This document shows positions 26,205 through 36,237 of a DNA stretch of 64,000 nt, piece after piece; the first letter of the stretch is position 1; each line of letters starts with the position of its first letter. Location: contig NZ_JAAAML010000002.1 of NCBI RefSeq assembly GCF_024105735.1, forward strand, positions 558,001-622,000. The letters are read 5' to 3'. The stretch comes from Parahoeflea alexandrii (GTDB lineage: Bacteria; Pseudomonadota; Alphaproteobacteria; Rhizobiales; Rhizobiaceae). A program made the position numbers and the translations under genes. The notes under the pieces were generated by a model. That model was not told the origin of the DNA, ran no database searches, and saw only the letters and a list, made by a program, of their open reading frames with translations.

Positions 26205-28301
26205 TCAGGTCATGGCCTCGACGGTTTTCCGTTGCGCCGCGCGTTCCCTGATGATCAGCGCAAGGCCTGCAAGCGCTGCCGGTCCTGCAATGATCATCTG
26301 CGGCCATAGGCAGGCCAGTCCCAGCGCGACCCGCGCCAGGCGCTCGGTCGCGGACAGCCTGGCGCGGTCAAATCCCGCCAGCGCCGAGGCGATCATCCAC
26401 ATCGCCAGGGTGAAGGCGATGATGATCCAGCCGAGATCGGCCCAGCTCACCGTTGCGATATCGATCATCGCGCGGGAACCCGCAGCGCCTTCTCCGAACC
26501 ATTCGAAAACCACCTGGAGCTTGTAGAGTACGGCCGGGTGGTAGACGAAGACAAAGGGAATGAGGAAGCCCGCAAGCGCGATCTTGGCGGCTTCGAACCC
26601 TGTGCGAACCGGGTCTGCCCCGGCAATAGGTGCTGCCGCGAAGGCGGCGAGCGCAACCGGCGGCGTCACCGTCGACATCATCGCGAAGAAGACCACGAAC
26701 AGATGCAGCGTCAGCGGCGCGATGCCGACCGTGTCGATGCCCGAACTCAGGGCGATGACGATGATGAAATAGGTGGCCCCGGGCGGCAGCCCCATGCCGA
26801 GAACGATCGCACCGAAAGCGACGATCAGCAACACCATGAACAGCGGTCCGTCCGCCACCTGCGCCAGCAGCAGCGACAGCCGCCCGGCGAATCCGGAGGT
26901 CTGGATCAGGCCGACGATCAGACCGATCGCCGTCACGATGACGACGATGGAAGCGGCCATGCGACCAGCCTGGACGAAGGCGCCCCAGACTTTTTCGCGG
27001 GAGCGGAAATCGGGAAACAGGGCAAGCGTTGAGCACAGTGCCGCGACAAGTCCGTAAAACCCGGCCTTCGGCACGGAAGGCTGGACGAAAAGGAAGTAGG
27101 AAAGCACGCCGAGCGGGACCAGGAAGACCAGGGTCTGGACCCATTCGCCGCGGGTCAGCTGCGGCCGGGCATCGTCGGGCAGCGCCCCGATGCCGAGCCG
27201 GCGGGCCTCGAAATAGACGGCCAGGAATGTCCCCAGATAATAGAAGATCGCCGGTATCACCGCCGCGACCACGATGTAGCGGTACTCGAGCCCGATCTGG
27301 CCGGCAACGAAGAACGCCACCACGCCCATGACCGGTGGCATGATCTGCCCGCCGGTGGAGGCGGCAGCCTCGACCGCACCGGAGAATGCCGGCTTGAATC
27401 CCGATTTCTTGATCACCGGTATGGTCATTACCCCGGTCGAGACCACGTTGGAGATCGCTGCACCCGAAAGCGTGCCGAACAGTGCCGAACTGGCAACCGC
27501 CGCATGCGCGGCACCGCCGGTCAGCCCGCCGGTCAGCCGGTTGGCGATCTTCATCAACAGGTCACCCGCGCCCGATCCCATCAGGATGGCGCCGAAGACA
27601 ATGAAGATCAGCACATTGCCGGTGACCACCTGAACCGGCTGCCCGAACATGCCGCCGGTCTGGGCCCAGAAATTGAGCACCATCGTGCGCAGGTTCTGCG
27701 CGATCGTCGCTTCCGATCCCGCCAGGATGCCGGCCCATTCCGGCAGCCAGCCACGGGCGAAGAAATAGACGATCCAGAAGATCGAAAAACCGACGATGAA
27801 GCCGCCATACATCCGGTAGGTGAGGTAGAGCGTCAGCACCATGGCCAGCAAAAAGGCGACGTAATCCACCCCTGAGACCGATGGCACCATGCCTGCATCG
27901 GAGACAAAGATCTTGGCGATCCACGCCGCGAAGACCGCAACCGAAAGCACTGCCATCCCCCAGTTGACGCGGCGCAGGCCGGGACTCTTGTGCAGGGTGA
28001 GCGCCGAGACCACGAAGGAGAGGGTGATCGGCAGACCGATGATCAGTCCGGTCGGCAGCAGGAAGCCCTGCTCGAAACTGCGGTGTGCCGCACCAAGCCA
28101 GTGCTCCCGCAAAACCAGCCGCTGGTCGCGCCGCGACATCTCGTCAAAGCCGTCTGTGGCGTTTGCAATCACCCAGCGGACGAATTCGCTCAGCGGCCCT
28201 GATGCTGCATAGAGCACGATGATCAGCGCGAACGCCACCGCCACCAGATCGGCAATCCGTTTGTCGGCGCGATCTGGCGGCAGATGTTCAGTCATGGCCA
28301 T
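26205..28301 (-). CDS. TRAP transporter fused permease (4TM-12TM), TAXI associated
   Basis: A 698-residue polytopic membrane protein in which the small (DctQ) and large (DctM) permease subunits are fused, the form that goes with TAXI binding proteins. About 16-18 hydrophobic segments are visible. The large-subunit pattern appears in FGTLSGAAISNVVSTGVMTIP and GGQIMPPVMGVVAFF, and again in GMGLPPGATYFIIVIALSS (each given in part). The final 170 residues form extra membrane helices as in DUF3394-type TRAP permeases. Its start overlaps the sulfatase stop by 14 bases, so the two are coupled. Solute entry would be driven by a sodium or proton gradient. Confidence 0.9.
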   Translation of the reverse strand: MAMTEHLPPDRADKRIADLVAVAFALIIVLYAASGPLSEFVRWVIANATDGFDEMSRRDQRLVLREHWLGAAHRSFEQGFLLPTGLIIGLPITLSFVVSALTLHKSPGLRRVNWGMAVLSVAVFAAWIAKIFVSDAGMVPSVSGVDYVAFLLAMVLTLYLTYRMYGGFIVGFSIFWIVYFFARGWLPEWAGILAGSEATIAQNLRTMVLNFWAQTGGMFGQPVQVVTGNVLIFIVFGAILMGSGAGDLLMKIANRLTGGLTGGAAHAAVASSALFGTLSGAAISNVVSTGVMTIPVIKKSGFKPAFSGAVEAAASTGGQIMPPVMGVVAFFVAGQIGLEYRYIVVAAVIPAIFYYLGTFLAVYFEARRLGIGALPDDARPQLTRGEWVQTLVFLVPLGVLSYFLFVQPSVPKAGFYGLVAALCSTLALFPDFRSREKVWGAFVQAGRMAASIVVIVTAIGLIVGLIQTSGFAGRLSLLLAQVADGPLFMVLLIVAFGAIVLGMGLPPGATYFIIVIALSSGIDTVGIAPLTLHLFVVFFAMMSTVTPPVALAAFAAAPIAGADPVRTGFEAAKIALAGFLIPFVFVYHPAVLYKLQVVFEWFGEGAAGSRAMIDIATVSWADLGWIIIAFTLAMWMIASALAGFDRARLSATERLARVALGLACLWPQMIIAGPAALAGLALIIRERAAQRKTVEAMT

Positions 28302-29952
28302 CCTGCTCCGTCTGCAAATGGACCTGCCGTGCCGGCCCGCGGTACTTGACTGTCAGCTCCTCCGGCACCTCCGAGCCGTCCACCAGGAACGGCAGGATGC
28401 CCTTGCGCGCCGAGGCGCCGCGCATCGCCTCGATGTCGTCGTCTGAGCGCGTGACTCGCTGGGCGTTGCGCCGGCCCCAGCGCGACAGCTTTTCGTAGAG
28501 TTCCGCAAGCACTTCCTCGTGCCCCGGCTGCCCGCCGAGATCGTGGAATTCGTCCGGATCGGTCAGGGTATCAAACAGCATCGGGCGGAACCCGCCTTCC
28601 GCATGAATGAGCTTGTGGCGCCCGTCATAGACCATGAACAGCCGCGCGTCGTCGGCGCTGACGCCCAGCGCGATCCGCATCGGCGTGACCGAGTAGTCGT
28701 ATTCGCTGATCACGAAATCCCGCCACTCATCGGGCGTTTCGCCATTGAGCCAGGGCATCAGCGAACGGCCTTCGATGATGTGCCCGGGCACCTTGCCGCC
28801 CCCCGCTTCGACGAACGTGGCCGCAAGGTCGATGCTCTCGACCAGCGCGTCGCAGGTGGTGCCGCGGGTTGCGTCGGCCTCGCGGCGCGGATCATAGATG
28901 ATCAGCGGGATTTTCACCGATGGCTCGTGAAACAGGTCCTTCTCGCCAAGCCAGTGATCGCCGAGATAGTCGCCATGGTCGGAGGTCACCACAATCATGG
29001 TGTCCTCCATCCGCCCGGTTGCTTCCAGGTGATCGAGCAGCCGGCCAAGCTGGTCGTCGCATTGCTTGATCAGGCCCATATAGGCCGGGATCACCTTCTC
29101 GCGGACCTCGTCGCGCTGGAAGGCCTGAGCGATCTTGTTGTTCATGAACGCGCCATAGACCGGGTGCGGATCGGTCCGCTCCGTCGCGTGACGGCGTGCG
29201 GCTGGAACACTGTTGGGGCCGAACATGTCATGATAGGGCGCCGGCACGATATAGGGCCAGTGCGGCTTGATGAAGCTCACATGCGCCAGCCAGTTGCCTT
29301 CCGCCTGGTCAAGGAAACGGATGGTCTCGGAAGTCAGCCACGGGGTTTCGCTGTCTTCCTCGCGGATGTTGGCCTGCTTGTCGGCATTCATGAACATCCA
29401 GCCGCTGGCCATGTTGCCGTCCGCGTCGACCCCCGCATTGGCATAGTCCGCCCAGGGGTTGTCGCCGTCATAGCCCTTGGATTTGAGGTATTCATTGTAG
29501 GGCGAGCGCTTGGAATCATAAAACCCGTCCGGCCCCGCGCCCCACAACCCGTCATCGCGGATAAAGGCGTCGAAGCCGCATTCCGACTGCCGCGCGCCGA
29601 TCACCGTGTCCGGACTCAGGCCAAGCCGCGTCATGCCTTCCGCATCGACCTTCATGTGGGTCTTGCCGAGCAGCCAGGAGTCCATGCCGAGCTTGCGCAG
29701 ATGATCGCCCAGCGTCACCTCGCCAACCCGGAGTGGAAAGCCGTTCCATTGAGCCCCATGCGAGGAGGCGTAGCGCCCGGTGTAGAAACTCATCCGGCTC
29801 GCGCCGCAGATCGGCGATTGCACATAGGCTTCGCTGAAGCGCACGCCCATTTCGGCCAGCCGGTCAAAATTCGGCGTGTGAAGATGCGGGTGACCCGCGC
29901 AGCTCAGGTAATCGAACCGGAGCTGGTCATACATGATGAACAGGATGTTCAT
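28288..29952 (-). CDS. Sulfatase-family hydrolase (type I, formylglycine-dependent)
   Basis: A 554-residue member of the alkaline phosphatase/sulfatase superfamily. C49-G-A-S-R53 in SPICGASRMSFYTGR is the cysteine-type formylglycine motif (CxAxR followed by TGR). D9-Q10 near the start, VVTSDHGDYLGDHWLGEKDLFHE (given in part) and the K-T-H motif supply metal and sulfate ligands. It resembles the choline-sulfatase and phosphonate monoester hydrolase branch more than secreted arylsulfatases. There is no signal peptide: the enzyme would work in the cytosol on an imported ester. It is followed by and overlaps the TRAP permease gene; a LysR gene is upstream. Confidence 0.87.
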   Translation of the reverse strand: MNILFIMYDQLRFDYLSCAGHPHLHTPNFDRLAEMGVRFSEAYVQSPICGASRMSFYTGRYASSHGAQWNGFPLRVGEVTLGDHLRKLGMDSWLLGKTHMKVDAEGMTRLGLSPDTVIGARQSECGFDAFIRDDGLWGAGPDGFYDSKRSPYNEYLKSKGYDGDNPWADYANAGVDADGNMASGWMFMNADKQANIREEDSETPWLTSETIRFLDQAEGNWLAHVSFIKPHWPYIVPAPYHDMFGPNSVPAARRHATERTDPHPVYGAFMNNKIAQAFQRDEVREKVIPAYMGLIKQCDDQLGRLLDHLEATGRMEDTMIVVTSDHGDYLGDHWLGEKDLFHEPSVKIPLIIYDPRREADATRGTTCDALVESIDLAATFVEAGGGKVPGHIIEGRSLMPWLNGETPDEWRDFVISEYDYSVTPMRIALGVSADDARLFMVYDGRHKLIHAEGGFRPMLFDTLTDPDEFHDLGGQPGHEEVLAELYEKLSRWGRRNAQRVTRSDDDIEAMRGASARKGILPFLVDGSEVPEELTVKYRGPARQVHLQTEQDGHD

Positions 29953-30045
29953 GTGTCCTCCCAGACACCCGGATCTGCGCCCGGGCCGGGAAGATCATAG
30001 CAAACAGACCGATAGCCTCGAAACGAAATTAGTTCATTGGTATAG

Positions 30046-30960
30046 CTATTGGTTATCGCTGGATGCGGGTGCCAGATAGCGGGCGCGGTTCAGCACCGCA
30101 TCTGCAAAGGCTTGACCGGCGGGTGTCAGCGGCCGGTCGGCCAGGGTGATGAGCCCGATCTGCACCGGCTCGACCGTGTCTTCAAGCGGCAGCGCCACGA
30201 TCTCCCAGCGCGGGATGATCTCTTCGAGCATCAGCCCGGGAAACGAACACAGCCGGTCGCTTCCCTCGATCATGGCTAACAGCGAGGTGATCGAGTCCGA
30301 AGTCGTGATCGGATCGGGCACCGGCAGGCCCGCCGCCAGGAAGTCGGCGGCGATACCGAAACTGCGCTTGCGCGCGCCAACCATGATCCATTCCGCATCG
30401 ACGAGTTGCTCAAGCCGGGTGGCGTTGGCATAGCGTGAGCCCTTGCCGGTGATGACGACCACTGGCGTTTTCACCAGATTGCGAATGCTCAGCCCCGCCC
30501 GGTCATCCCTGGCGGGCACCGGACCGATGACAAGATCGGCCTCGCCCGAGCGCAACACTGCAAGGGCTCCGGGAGGATGCCCGCCGGCCACCTGGAGATG
30601 CACATTGGGGAACTGTTTGCGGAAGCGGTCCATCACCTTGGGCACGATGCGGACCGCCGCCAGCGGCGACACGATCACATGCAGATTGCCCGAGCCGTCC
30701 CCCTGGATCTGGCGGATATCCTCGTCAAGCTTGCGGAACTCGGAGCTGATCATCCGCGCTCGCGCAATGATCTTGCGTCCGATTTCGGTCGGCTCCACCC
30801 CGCGCGCTGCCCGGGCGAAGATCTTGGCGCCCAGTTCCTCTTCCGCCTGCTTGAGTGTTTTCGTCAGTGCCGGCTGGGATTTCCTCAGGCTGCGTGCCGC
30901 GGCCCTGAGACTGCCGGCCTCTGCGATCGCAACGATGGTTTCGACATGCGTGACTTTCAT
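30046..30960 (-). CDS. LysR family transcriptional regulator
   Basis: A 304-residue regulator with an N-terminal winged helix (VTHVETIVAIAEAGSLRAAARSL...SQPALTKTLKQAEEELGAK, in parts) and a two-lobed ligand domain starting about residue 90. The start at 30960 places the helix-turn-helix at the normal position; the frame stays open further upstream but without typical sequence. It lies 93 bases upstream of the sulfatase operon on the same strand and may regulate it. It resembles the CysB/Cbl-like or galactose-binding GbpR branch; ligand unknown. Confidence 0.88.
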   Translation of the reverse strand: MKVTHVETIVAIAEAGSLRAAARSLRKSQPALTKTLKQAEEELGAKIFARAARGVEPTEIGRKIIARARMISSEFRKLDEDIRQIQGDGSGNLHVIVSPLAAVRIVPKVMDRFRKQFPNVHLQVAGGHPPGALAVLRSGEADLVIGPVPARDDRAGLSIRNLVKTPVVVITGKGSRYANATRLEQLVDAEWIMVGARKRSFGIAADFLAAGLPVPDPITTSDSITSLLAMIEGSDRLCSFPGLMLEEIIPRWEIVALPLEDTVEPVQIGLITLADRPLTPAGQAFADAVLNRARYLAPASSDNQ

Positions 30961-31619
30961 GGGCTTCCCCAACCTGGCCCCACCCGGCCTGGCCTGCATT
31001 GGCGCAGCGGAAAGCTGTCCCCGGCGGCGGGCGGGATCATCCGGATCGGCTGGAGCTCCGTTGGTTCGCGGAACCCTAGATTGCCCGGTCCCAATCATAC
31101 TGGCAGGGTCTGGGCGCCTGCTGTCGAGACGGCCAGACAGCGATCCCTGCAAACGCGCACAACATCAAGAACAAGAACGTCATAAGCACATTCCTTTCCG
31201 CAAAGGCGGCAGACACGGCGGCAGCTTCCGGTCGGGCGCGAGCCCGCGAACCTGCTCCGGTATCACCGGATAATGTGCATTTATGGTTAACGAATGCTTA
31301 AGTGACTTGTCCCGGTCGTCGTGGAAACTGCAAACATATCGATGTGCGGGCGCTGTTTCAGCGGCTTGAAACAGGATGGCCCCGCCGTTTTCCTGCCTTA
31401 TGGACCTGTTTATCCGTGTTTCCCGCACCCGCCGGCAATGCCGGTCCGGACGCTCGAAATGGCCGCCTGGACCGGGTTAAGGGCTTGTTAACCAAGGCTT
31501 CTGAAATCCTGATTGGCAAACTTTGTTTAGCAATCTGTGAACGATTTGCTCCCTAGTGTCGCCACGCTCAAGGGGCACCTCCGCATGACGCGGGGTCAAG
31601 GAATTTATGTGGGGTAATC
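30961..31619. other. Long intergenic region between the LysR gene and the cellulose operon
   Basis: About 660 bases between divergent genes. The half nearer bcsA is richer in A and T (for example 31465-31550) and should hold the bcs promoter, but no clear -35/-10 pair or riboswitch can be picked out. Short open frames here lack family features and ribosome sites, so I call no gene. Confidence 0.5.
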
Positions 31620-33881
31620 ATGCACATGATGTGCACTAAATGGCTGGCGCTGCTTGCCGGCTTTCTCGGGCTGACCCTGTTGTGGTTGCCACTCAGTCTT
31701 CAGGCACAGCTGGTTTTGAGTCTTGCGGCTCTCGGTGTGATGTTCTTCGGCATGACCCGCCAGGACAACGCTGTCTTCCGTCTGATCACGTTCATTTTCT
31801 GCGGTGTTCTCGCGCTGCGCTATGCTTTCTGGCGCACCACCGAGACCTTGCCGGCGTTCTCTGAGCCGTTGAACTTCATTCCGGGCCTGCTGCTCTACAT
31901 CGCCGAGATGTACTGCCTGGTGATGCTGGCAATCAGCTTCTTCATGCTTGCCGATCCGCTCAAGCGCGTCGCGCCGAAGGTCCGGTCACTCGAAGAGCTT
32001 CCGACCGTGGATGTGTTCATCCCGACCTACAATGAAGATCCGGAACTGCTGGCAGCCACGCTGGCCGCCGCCAAGTCGATGATCTATCCGCGCGAAAAGC
32101 TCTCGGTCTGGCTGCTCGACGATGGCGGCACCGAGGCAAAACGCACGCACAAGGATCCCGTGGTTGCGCTTGCCGCCACGCGGCGCCACGAGCAGCTCAA
32201 GGCGCTGTGCAAGTCGATGGGTGTGCACTACCACGCCCGTAAGAAGAACGATCATGCCAAGGCCGGCAACCTCAATGACGGCCTGCGGGTCTCGAAGGCC
32301 GAACTGGTCGTCGTCTTCGATGCCGACCATGCGCCGGTGCGCGAATTCCTCAAGGAAACCGTGAGCTTCTTCAAGGAAGACGCCAAACTGTTCCTGGTGC
32401 AGACACCACACTATTTCCTCAATCCCGATCCGCTGGAAAAGAACCTCAGGACCTTCCACGCGATGCCGTCGGAGAACGAGATGTTCTACTCGGTGCTTCA
32501 GCGAGGCCTCGACAAGTGGAACGCTTCCTTCTTCTGCGGATCGGCGGCGGTGCTCAGACGCAAGGCGCTTGATACGGTTGGCGGCTTTTCCGGTCAGTCG
32601 ATCACCGAGGATTGCGAGACGGCGCTCAGCCTGCACGCCAGGGGCTGGCACTCTATCTATGTCGACAAGCCGCTGATTGCCGGCCTGCAGCCCGAAACCT
32701 TCGTCGCCTTCATCGGCCAGCGCGCCCGCTGGTGCCAGGGCATGCTGCAGATCTTCATTTTGAACCGGCCGTTCCTGGCCAAGGGTCTCACCATGGGGCA
32801 GCGCATCTGCTACGCGGGCATCAACCTGTTCTGGCTGTTTCCCCTGTCGCGGCTCGCCTTCATGCTCTCGCCGCTGCTCTACATCTTCTTCTCGCTGGAG
32901 ATTTATCAGGCCAACATCCAGGAATTCGGTGTCTATGCACTGACCTACCTGATCGCGTCCTTCGCCATGCAGAGCTATCTTTATGGCAAGGTCCGCTGGC
33001 CCTGGGTGTCAGAACTCTACGAGTATATCCAGTCGGTCATGCTGGTCGGCTCCATCGTCAGCGTCGTCCGCAATCCGCGCAAGCCGACCTTCAACGTCAC
33101 GGCAAAGGGCCAGACACTGGATTCGAACGGTCTCTCGCCGATCGCCGTTCCCTATTTCGTCATCTTCTTCGTGCTGTTGGCGGCTGCGGTCTACTCGGTC
33201 TGGCGGCTTGCGACCGAACCGGTCGCGTCGGATCTGCTGATGATCGTCGCGATCTGGAATCTGATCAATCTCGGCGTCGCCGGGGCAGGATTGGGTGTGG
33301 TGGCGGAAAGGCGGGAACTGCGCCGCAACCAGCGCCTTCCGATCCGCCGCCATGGATTGTTGCGCCAGGGACAGCGCACCTGGACTGTCATCCTGGTCGA
33401 CGCATCGAGCGGCGGGGTCTCGGTACTGTTTCCCGAGCACGAACCCGATATTGATCCGGATTCGGACTGGTCGGGCGAAATTGAAGTCCGCCGCGGTGGC
33501 CGCGCTGTCTCGTTTCCGGTCGCCATCCGCTCGGTCAGGCAGTGCGACGGCACCAACCTGTTCGGTTTTGCCTATCCGCAGCGACGGCCGGAGACCTTCA
33601 TGGCCATCGCCGAGATCATGTATTCCGACCAGGCCGTGCTGCAGGAGCGTATCTCCCGCCGCCAGGTACGCCTCGACATCGTGCGCGGGACCTTGCGCTT
33701 TGCCCGTTGGAGCGTCGTCGAATCATTCCGGGCGACCGCCTATCTGTTCGGTTTCGGCCGTTCCGGCAAGATCGTTTCCCACGCCGATGCACCGATCGTG
33801 GTCAAGCCCAACAATGCCCAGATCCCGGCCAGAACGCCGGCAGTGACGGCCCCGGTCGGCGGAGTAAGATCCCATGCGTAA
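31620..33881 (+). CDS. bcsA: Cellulose synthase catalytic subunit with PilZ domain
   Basis: A 753-residue inner-membrane glycosyltransferase family 2 enzyme that polymerises glucose from UDP-glucose and extrudes the chain. Four N-terminal membrane segments precede the catalytic domain. The motifs are FIPTYNED (near residue 132), FDADH (near 233), TEDCE (near 330) and Q-R-A-R-W (near 368). Further membrane helices follow (to about 555). The C-terminal PilZ domain has RRNQR (RxxxR) and DASSGG (D/NxSxxG), so cyclic di-GMP should activate it. The ATG at 31620 follows GTGGGG. First gene of bcsA-bcsB-bcsK-bcsN. Confidence 0.95.
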   Translation: MHMMCTKWLALLAGFLGLTLLWLPLSLQAQLVLSLAALGVMFFGMTRQDNAVFRLITFIFCGVLALRYAFWRTTETLPAFSEPLNFIPGLLLYIAEMYCLVMLAISFFMLADPLKRVAPKVRSLEELPTVDVFIPTYNEDPELLAATLAAAKSMIYPREKLSVWLLDDGGTEAKRTHKDPVVALAATRRHEQLKALCKSMGVHYHARKKNDHAKAGNLNDGLRVSKAELVVVFDADHAPVREFLKETVSFFKEDAKLFLVQTPHYFLNPDPLEKNLRTFHAMPSENEMFYSVLQRGLDKWNASFFCGSAAVLRRKALDTVGGFSGQSITEDCETALSLHARGWHSIYVDKPLIAGLQPETFVAFIGQRARWCQGMLQIFILNRPFLAKGLTMGQRICYAGINLFWLFPLSRLAFMLSPLLYIFFSLEIYQANIQEFGVYALTYLIASFAMQSYLYGKVRWPWVSELYEYIQSVMLVGSIVSVVRNPRKPTFNVTAKGQTLDSNGLSPIAVPYFVIFFVLLAAAVYSVWRLATEPVASDLLMIVAIWNLINLGVAGAGLGVVAERRELRRNQRLPIRRHGLLRQGQRTWTVILVDASSGGVSVLFPEHEPDIDPDSDWSGEIEVRRGGRAVSFPVAIRSVRQCDGTNLFGFAYPQRRPETFMAIAEIMYSDQAVLQERISRRQVRLDIVRGTLRFARWSVVESFRATAYLFGFGRSGKIVSHADAPIVVKPNNAQIPARTPAVTAPVGGVRSHA
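31621..31635. repeat. Palindrome over the bcsA start codons
   Basis: TGCACATGATGTGCA is a perfect 15-base palindrome with a single central G, covering codons 1-6 of bcsA. As DNA it could bind a dimeric protein; in RNA it could only form a very tight hairpin. Confidence 0.4.
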
Positions 33882-36237
33882 CCTGATTTTCTCCGCAGCC
33901 GCGGCAATGCTCCTGAGTGGCCATGCCCTTCCCATGGCAAATGCACAAAGCCTGTTGTCGGAGACGCCCTCCGCAAGCCCGGTGGTGTCGCTGCGCGGCC
34001 TTGGGGAAAGCACCATCCTGTCGACCCGGCCGATAACCGCCATCAGCTCGACACCCCGTGAGAACGCCAACCTGGTTTCATTCGAGCAGCCGGGTTCGGC
34101 GCTGATGCTGGAAGGCGAAAACGACGTCGTCGATCTCACCTTCGTGCTCGATGCCGATAGCATTGCCGCGGGCGGAGATCTGGTCATCGCCTACCGCAAC
34201 GCTGTCTCGGTCATGCCGGAAGCATCGATGGTCGCCGTCATGATCAACGGATCGTCTGCCGGCGAGTTTCCAATCCGCTCGCCATCGGGTTTCGAGAAAC
34301 AGACCATCCGGGTTTCACCCGCACTTCTGCGTGTCGGGGTGAACGAGGTCCGTTTGCGGGCCGTTCAGCATCACCGGGTCGATTGCTCGATGGAGGCGAC
34401 CTATGAATTGTGGACCGAGATCGATCGCAACCTCTCCGGTTTTCTCGCCAGATCGCCGGTCAGGCCAGATGATTTTGCTGCGCTGCGCGGTATCGGCCGC
34501 AATGACAACGGATTGACCGACTTGCGGCTGATCCTGCCCGAAGGTGCGGGTGCTGATGCGCTCAACCGCGCGGCGCCGATACTCCAGACCCTGGCGTTGG
34601 CCCTCAACCGTGATGATCTCTCGGTCACGGTTGCCCGTAGCCCAGGTCATGGTCCGGGCATCGACCTGATCGTCGCCGTGGACGAGGATCCGGCTTCGCT
34701 CGATGATACTCGCGGCAACGAACCTTATGGCCTTTCGGTGTCGCAAGCTGCCGCTCCGGGGCGCGCCCGGGTCGTTCTGCGCGCCGCCTCGGCCGGCGAG
34801 ATCCCGGGCTTGCTGCTCAGCGCCGTCCAGGGACCGCTCCAGCCGGTGCTCGACAGCGGCATTCGCGCCGGCCGCAAGGGCGAGATTCGCGCCGGTGAAT
34901 CAAGCGTCTACACGCTTGCCGATGCGGGCTACGTCGCAACACCCTTCAGCGGCAGGCTGTTCCACACGCGCTTTGACATGGTGCTACCCGCCGATTTCTA
35001 CCCCGCGGACTATGCCACCATGGATCTGGCGCTGCAGGCCGCAACATCGCCGGGGCTCAAGCCCACCTCGCAATTGCTCGTCCGGGTCAATGGCCACATC
35101 GTCAAGAGCCTGCCGATGCGCGACACCGGTGGCGAGGTGTTTTCCGGCCGCAAGCTGGAATTGCCATTGCGCGCCTTCCGCCCCGGCCGCAACCAGATCG
35201 AACTGCTGGCCGAGCTCGAGCGCGCGGCCGACGACCGCTGTCTGTTTGCCGAAAGGGACGACTCGGTTCCCCGCTTCATCCTGCTCGATACAACCGAAAT
35301 CAGGGTTCCGGCGCTGGCCCGTGTGGCCCGGTCTCCCGAACTTGCCGCCATGGCCGGTGCCGCCTACCCCTATGCCGGCCCGTCCGGTGTTGACGTCCAT
35401 GTGCTCAAACCGGACTCCCGGTCGATCTCCGCAGCCATGACCATGATTGCCAAGGTGGGTCTGGCGGCGCGGGCTCCGGTCATCACCCGGATTGCCTTCG
35501 GTCCACCGGCGTCTGACACCGGGAACGCCATCGTCATCGCACCCAGGCGCGAGATCGAGCACCTGTCGCAAAATGGCGCCGCACCGGGAGAGACAACGGC
35601 GCAGGTCATCGATTTTGCACAGGCCAGCGACTTCGCCGATCCGATCGTGACCTCGTCGATCAATCTGCCAGGTGCTGCCATTCCGCTGGCGATGACGACC
35701 GACCCGGCGGCGTTGCTTGCTGCCTTCCACCAGAAAACCCGTGATCTCGGCGACGCCGGATCTCCGGTGCGTAGCTTCACCTCCGGCATAAATGATGCCT
35801 ACCGCTCGTTCAGGCAGTGGCTCAATTACGAGCGCCCCTCCGATTCCGCGCCGCTGCAGGAGGCCCGCCGCAAGGCCGAGCTGTGGCAGCGCCCCGGTGT
35901 CTCCGGCACCGGCGTGGTCACCTGGCTCACCGCGGACACCTCGTCGGATGTGGTCGCAGCATCGCAGATGCTCGCCGATCCCGCCGTCTGGAACCGGGTG
36001 GAAGGCGAGAGGGTCATTCTCGATCTGGACACAGGGTCGATCAGGACCATTCGGCCGCAAGGCCACTTTTCCCATGACATCAGCGACTACGGTCCCGGCA
36101 ATCTGCGCCGTATTGCTGCGGCCTGGTTTTCCGACCACTTCCGCATCTATGTGGCGCTGGTCATCGGCCTGATGGCGGTCTTTGCCGTCTGGCTCGGCCG
36201 GGCAGTGCCGGGCGCCGGCGTGAGGACCGACAAATGA
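33874..36237 (+). CDS. bcsB: Cellulose synthase subunit BcsB
   Basis: A 787-residue periplasmic protein tethered by one C-terminal membrane helix (about residues 757-777). A signal peptide spans about 1-25 (ANA-Q). The chain holds paired carbohydrate-binding and flavodoxin-like domains; the FHTRFDMVLPADFYPADYATMDL segment (given in part) is a strong BcsB pattern, as is the RFILLDTTEI strand. BcsB guides the glucan from BcsA through the periplasm. Its start overlaps bcsA by 8 bases and its stop overlaps the next gene by 4, so the operon is tightly coupled. Confidence 0.93.
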   Translation: MRNLIFSAAAAMLLSGHALPMANAQSLLSETPSASPVVSLRGLGESTILSTRPITAISSTPRENANLVSFEQPGSALMLEGENDVVDLTFVLDADSIAAGGDLVIAYRNAVSVMPEASMVAVMINGSSAGEFPIRSPSGFEKQTIRVSPALLRVGVNEVRLRAVQHHRVDCSMEATYELWTEIDRNLSGFLARSPVRPDDFAALRGIGRNDNGLTDLRLILPEGAGADALNRAAPILQTLALALNRDDLSVTVARSPGHGPGIDLIVAVDEDPASLDDTRGNEPYGLSVSQAAAPGRARVVLRAASAGEIPGLLLSAVQGPLQPVLDSGIRAGRKGEIRAGESSVYTLADAGYVATPFSGRLFHTRFDMVLPADFYPADYATMDLALQAATSPGLKPTSQLLVRVNGHIVKSLPMRDTGGEVFSGRKLELPLRAFRPGRNQIELLAELERAADDRCLFAERDDSVPRFILLDTTEIRVPALARVARSPELAAMAGAAYPYAGPSGVDVHVLKPDSRSISAAMTMIAKVGLAARAPVITRIAFGPPASDTGNAIVIAPRREIEHLSQNGAAPGETTAQVIDFAQASDFADPIVTSSINLPGAAIPLAMTTDPAALLAAFHQKTRDLGDAGSPVRSFTSGINDAYRSFRQWLNYERPSDSAPLQEARRKAELWQRPGVSGTGVVTWLTADTSSDVVAASQMLADPAVWNRVEGERVILDLDTGSIRTIRPQGHFSHDISDYGPGNLRRIAAAWFSDHFRIYVALVIGLMAVFAVWLGRAVPGAGVRTDK

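Noticed and set aside
31180-31428. Possible small gene in the LysR-bcsA gap
   Set aside because: No ribosome site, no conserved-looking features, and it falls in a region expected to hold promoters.
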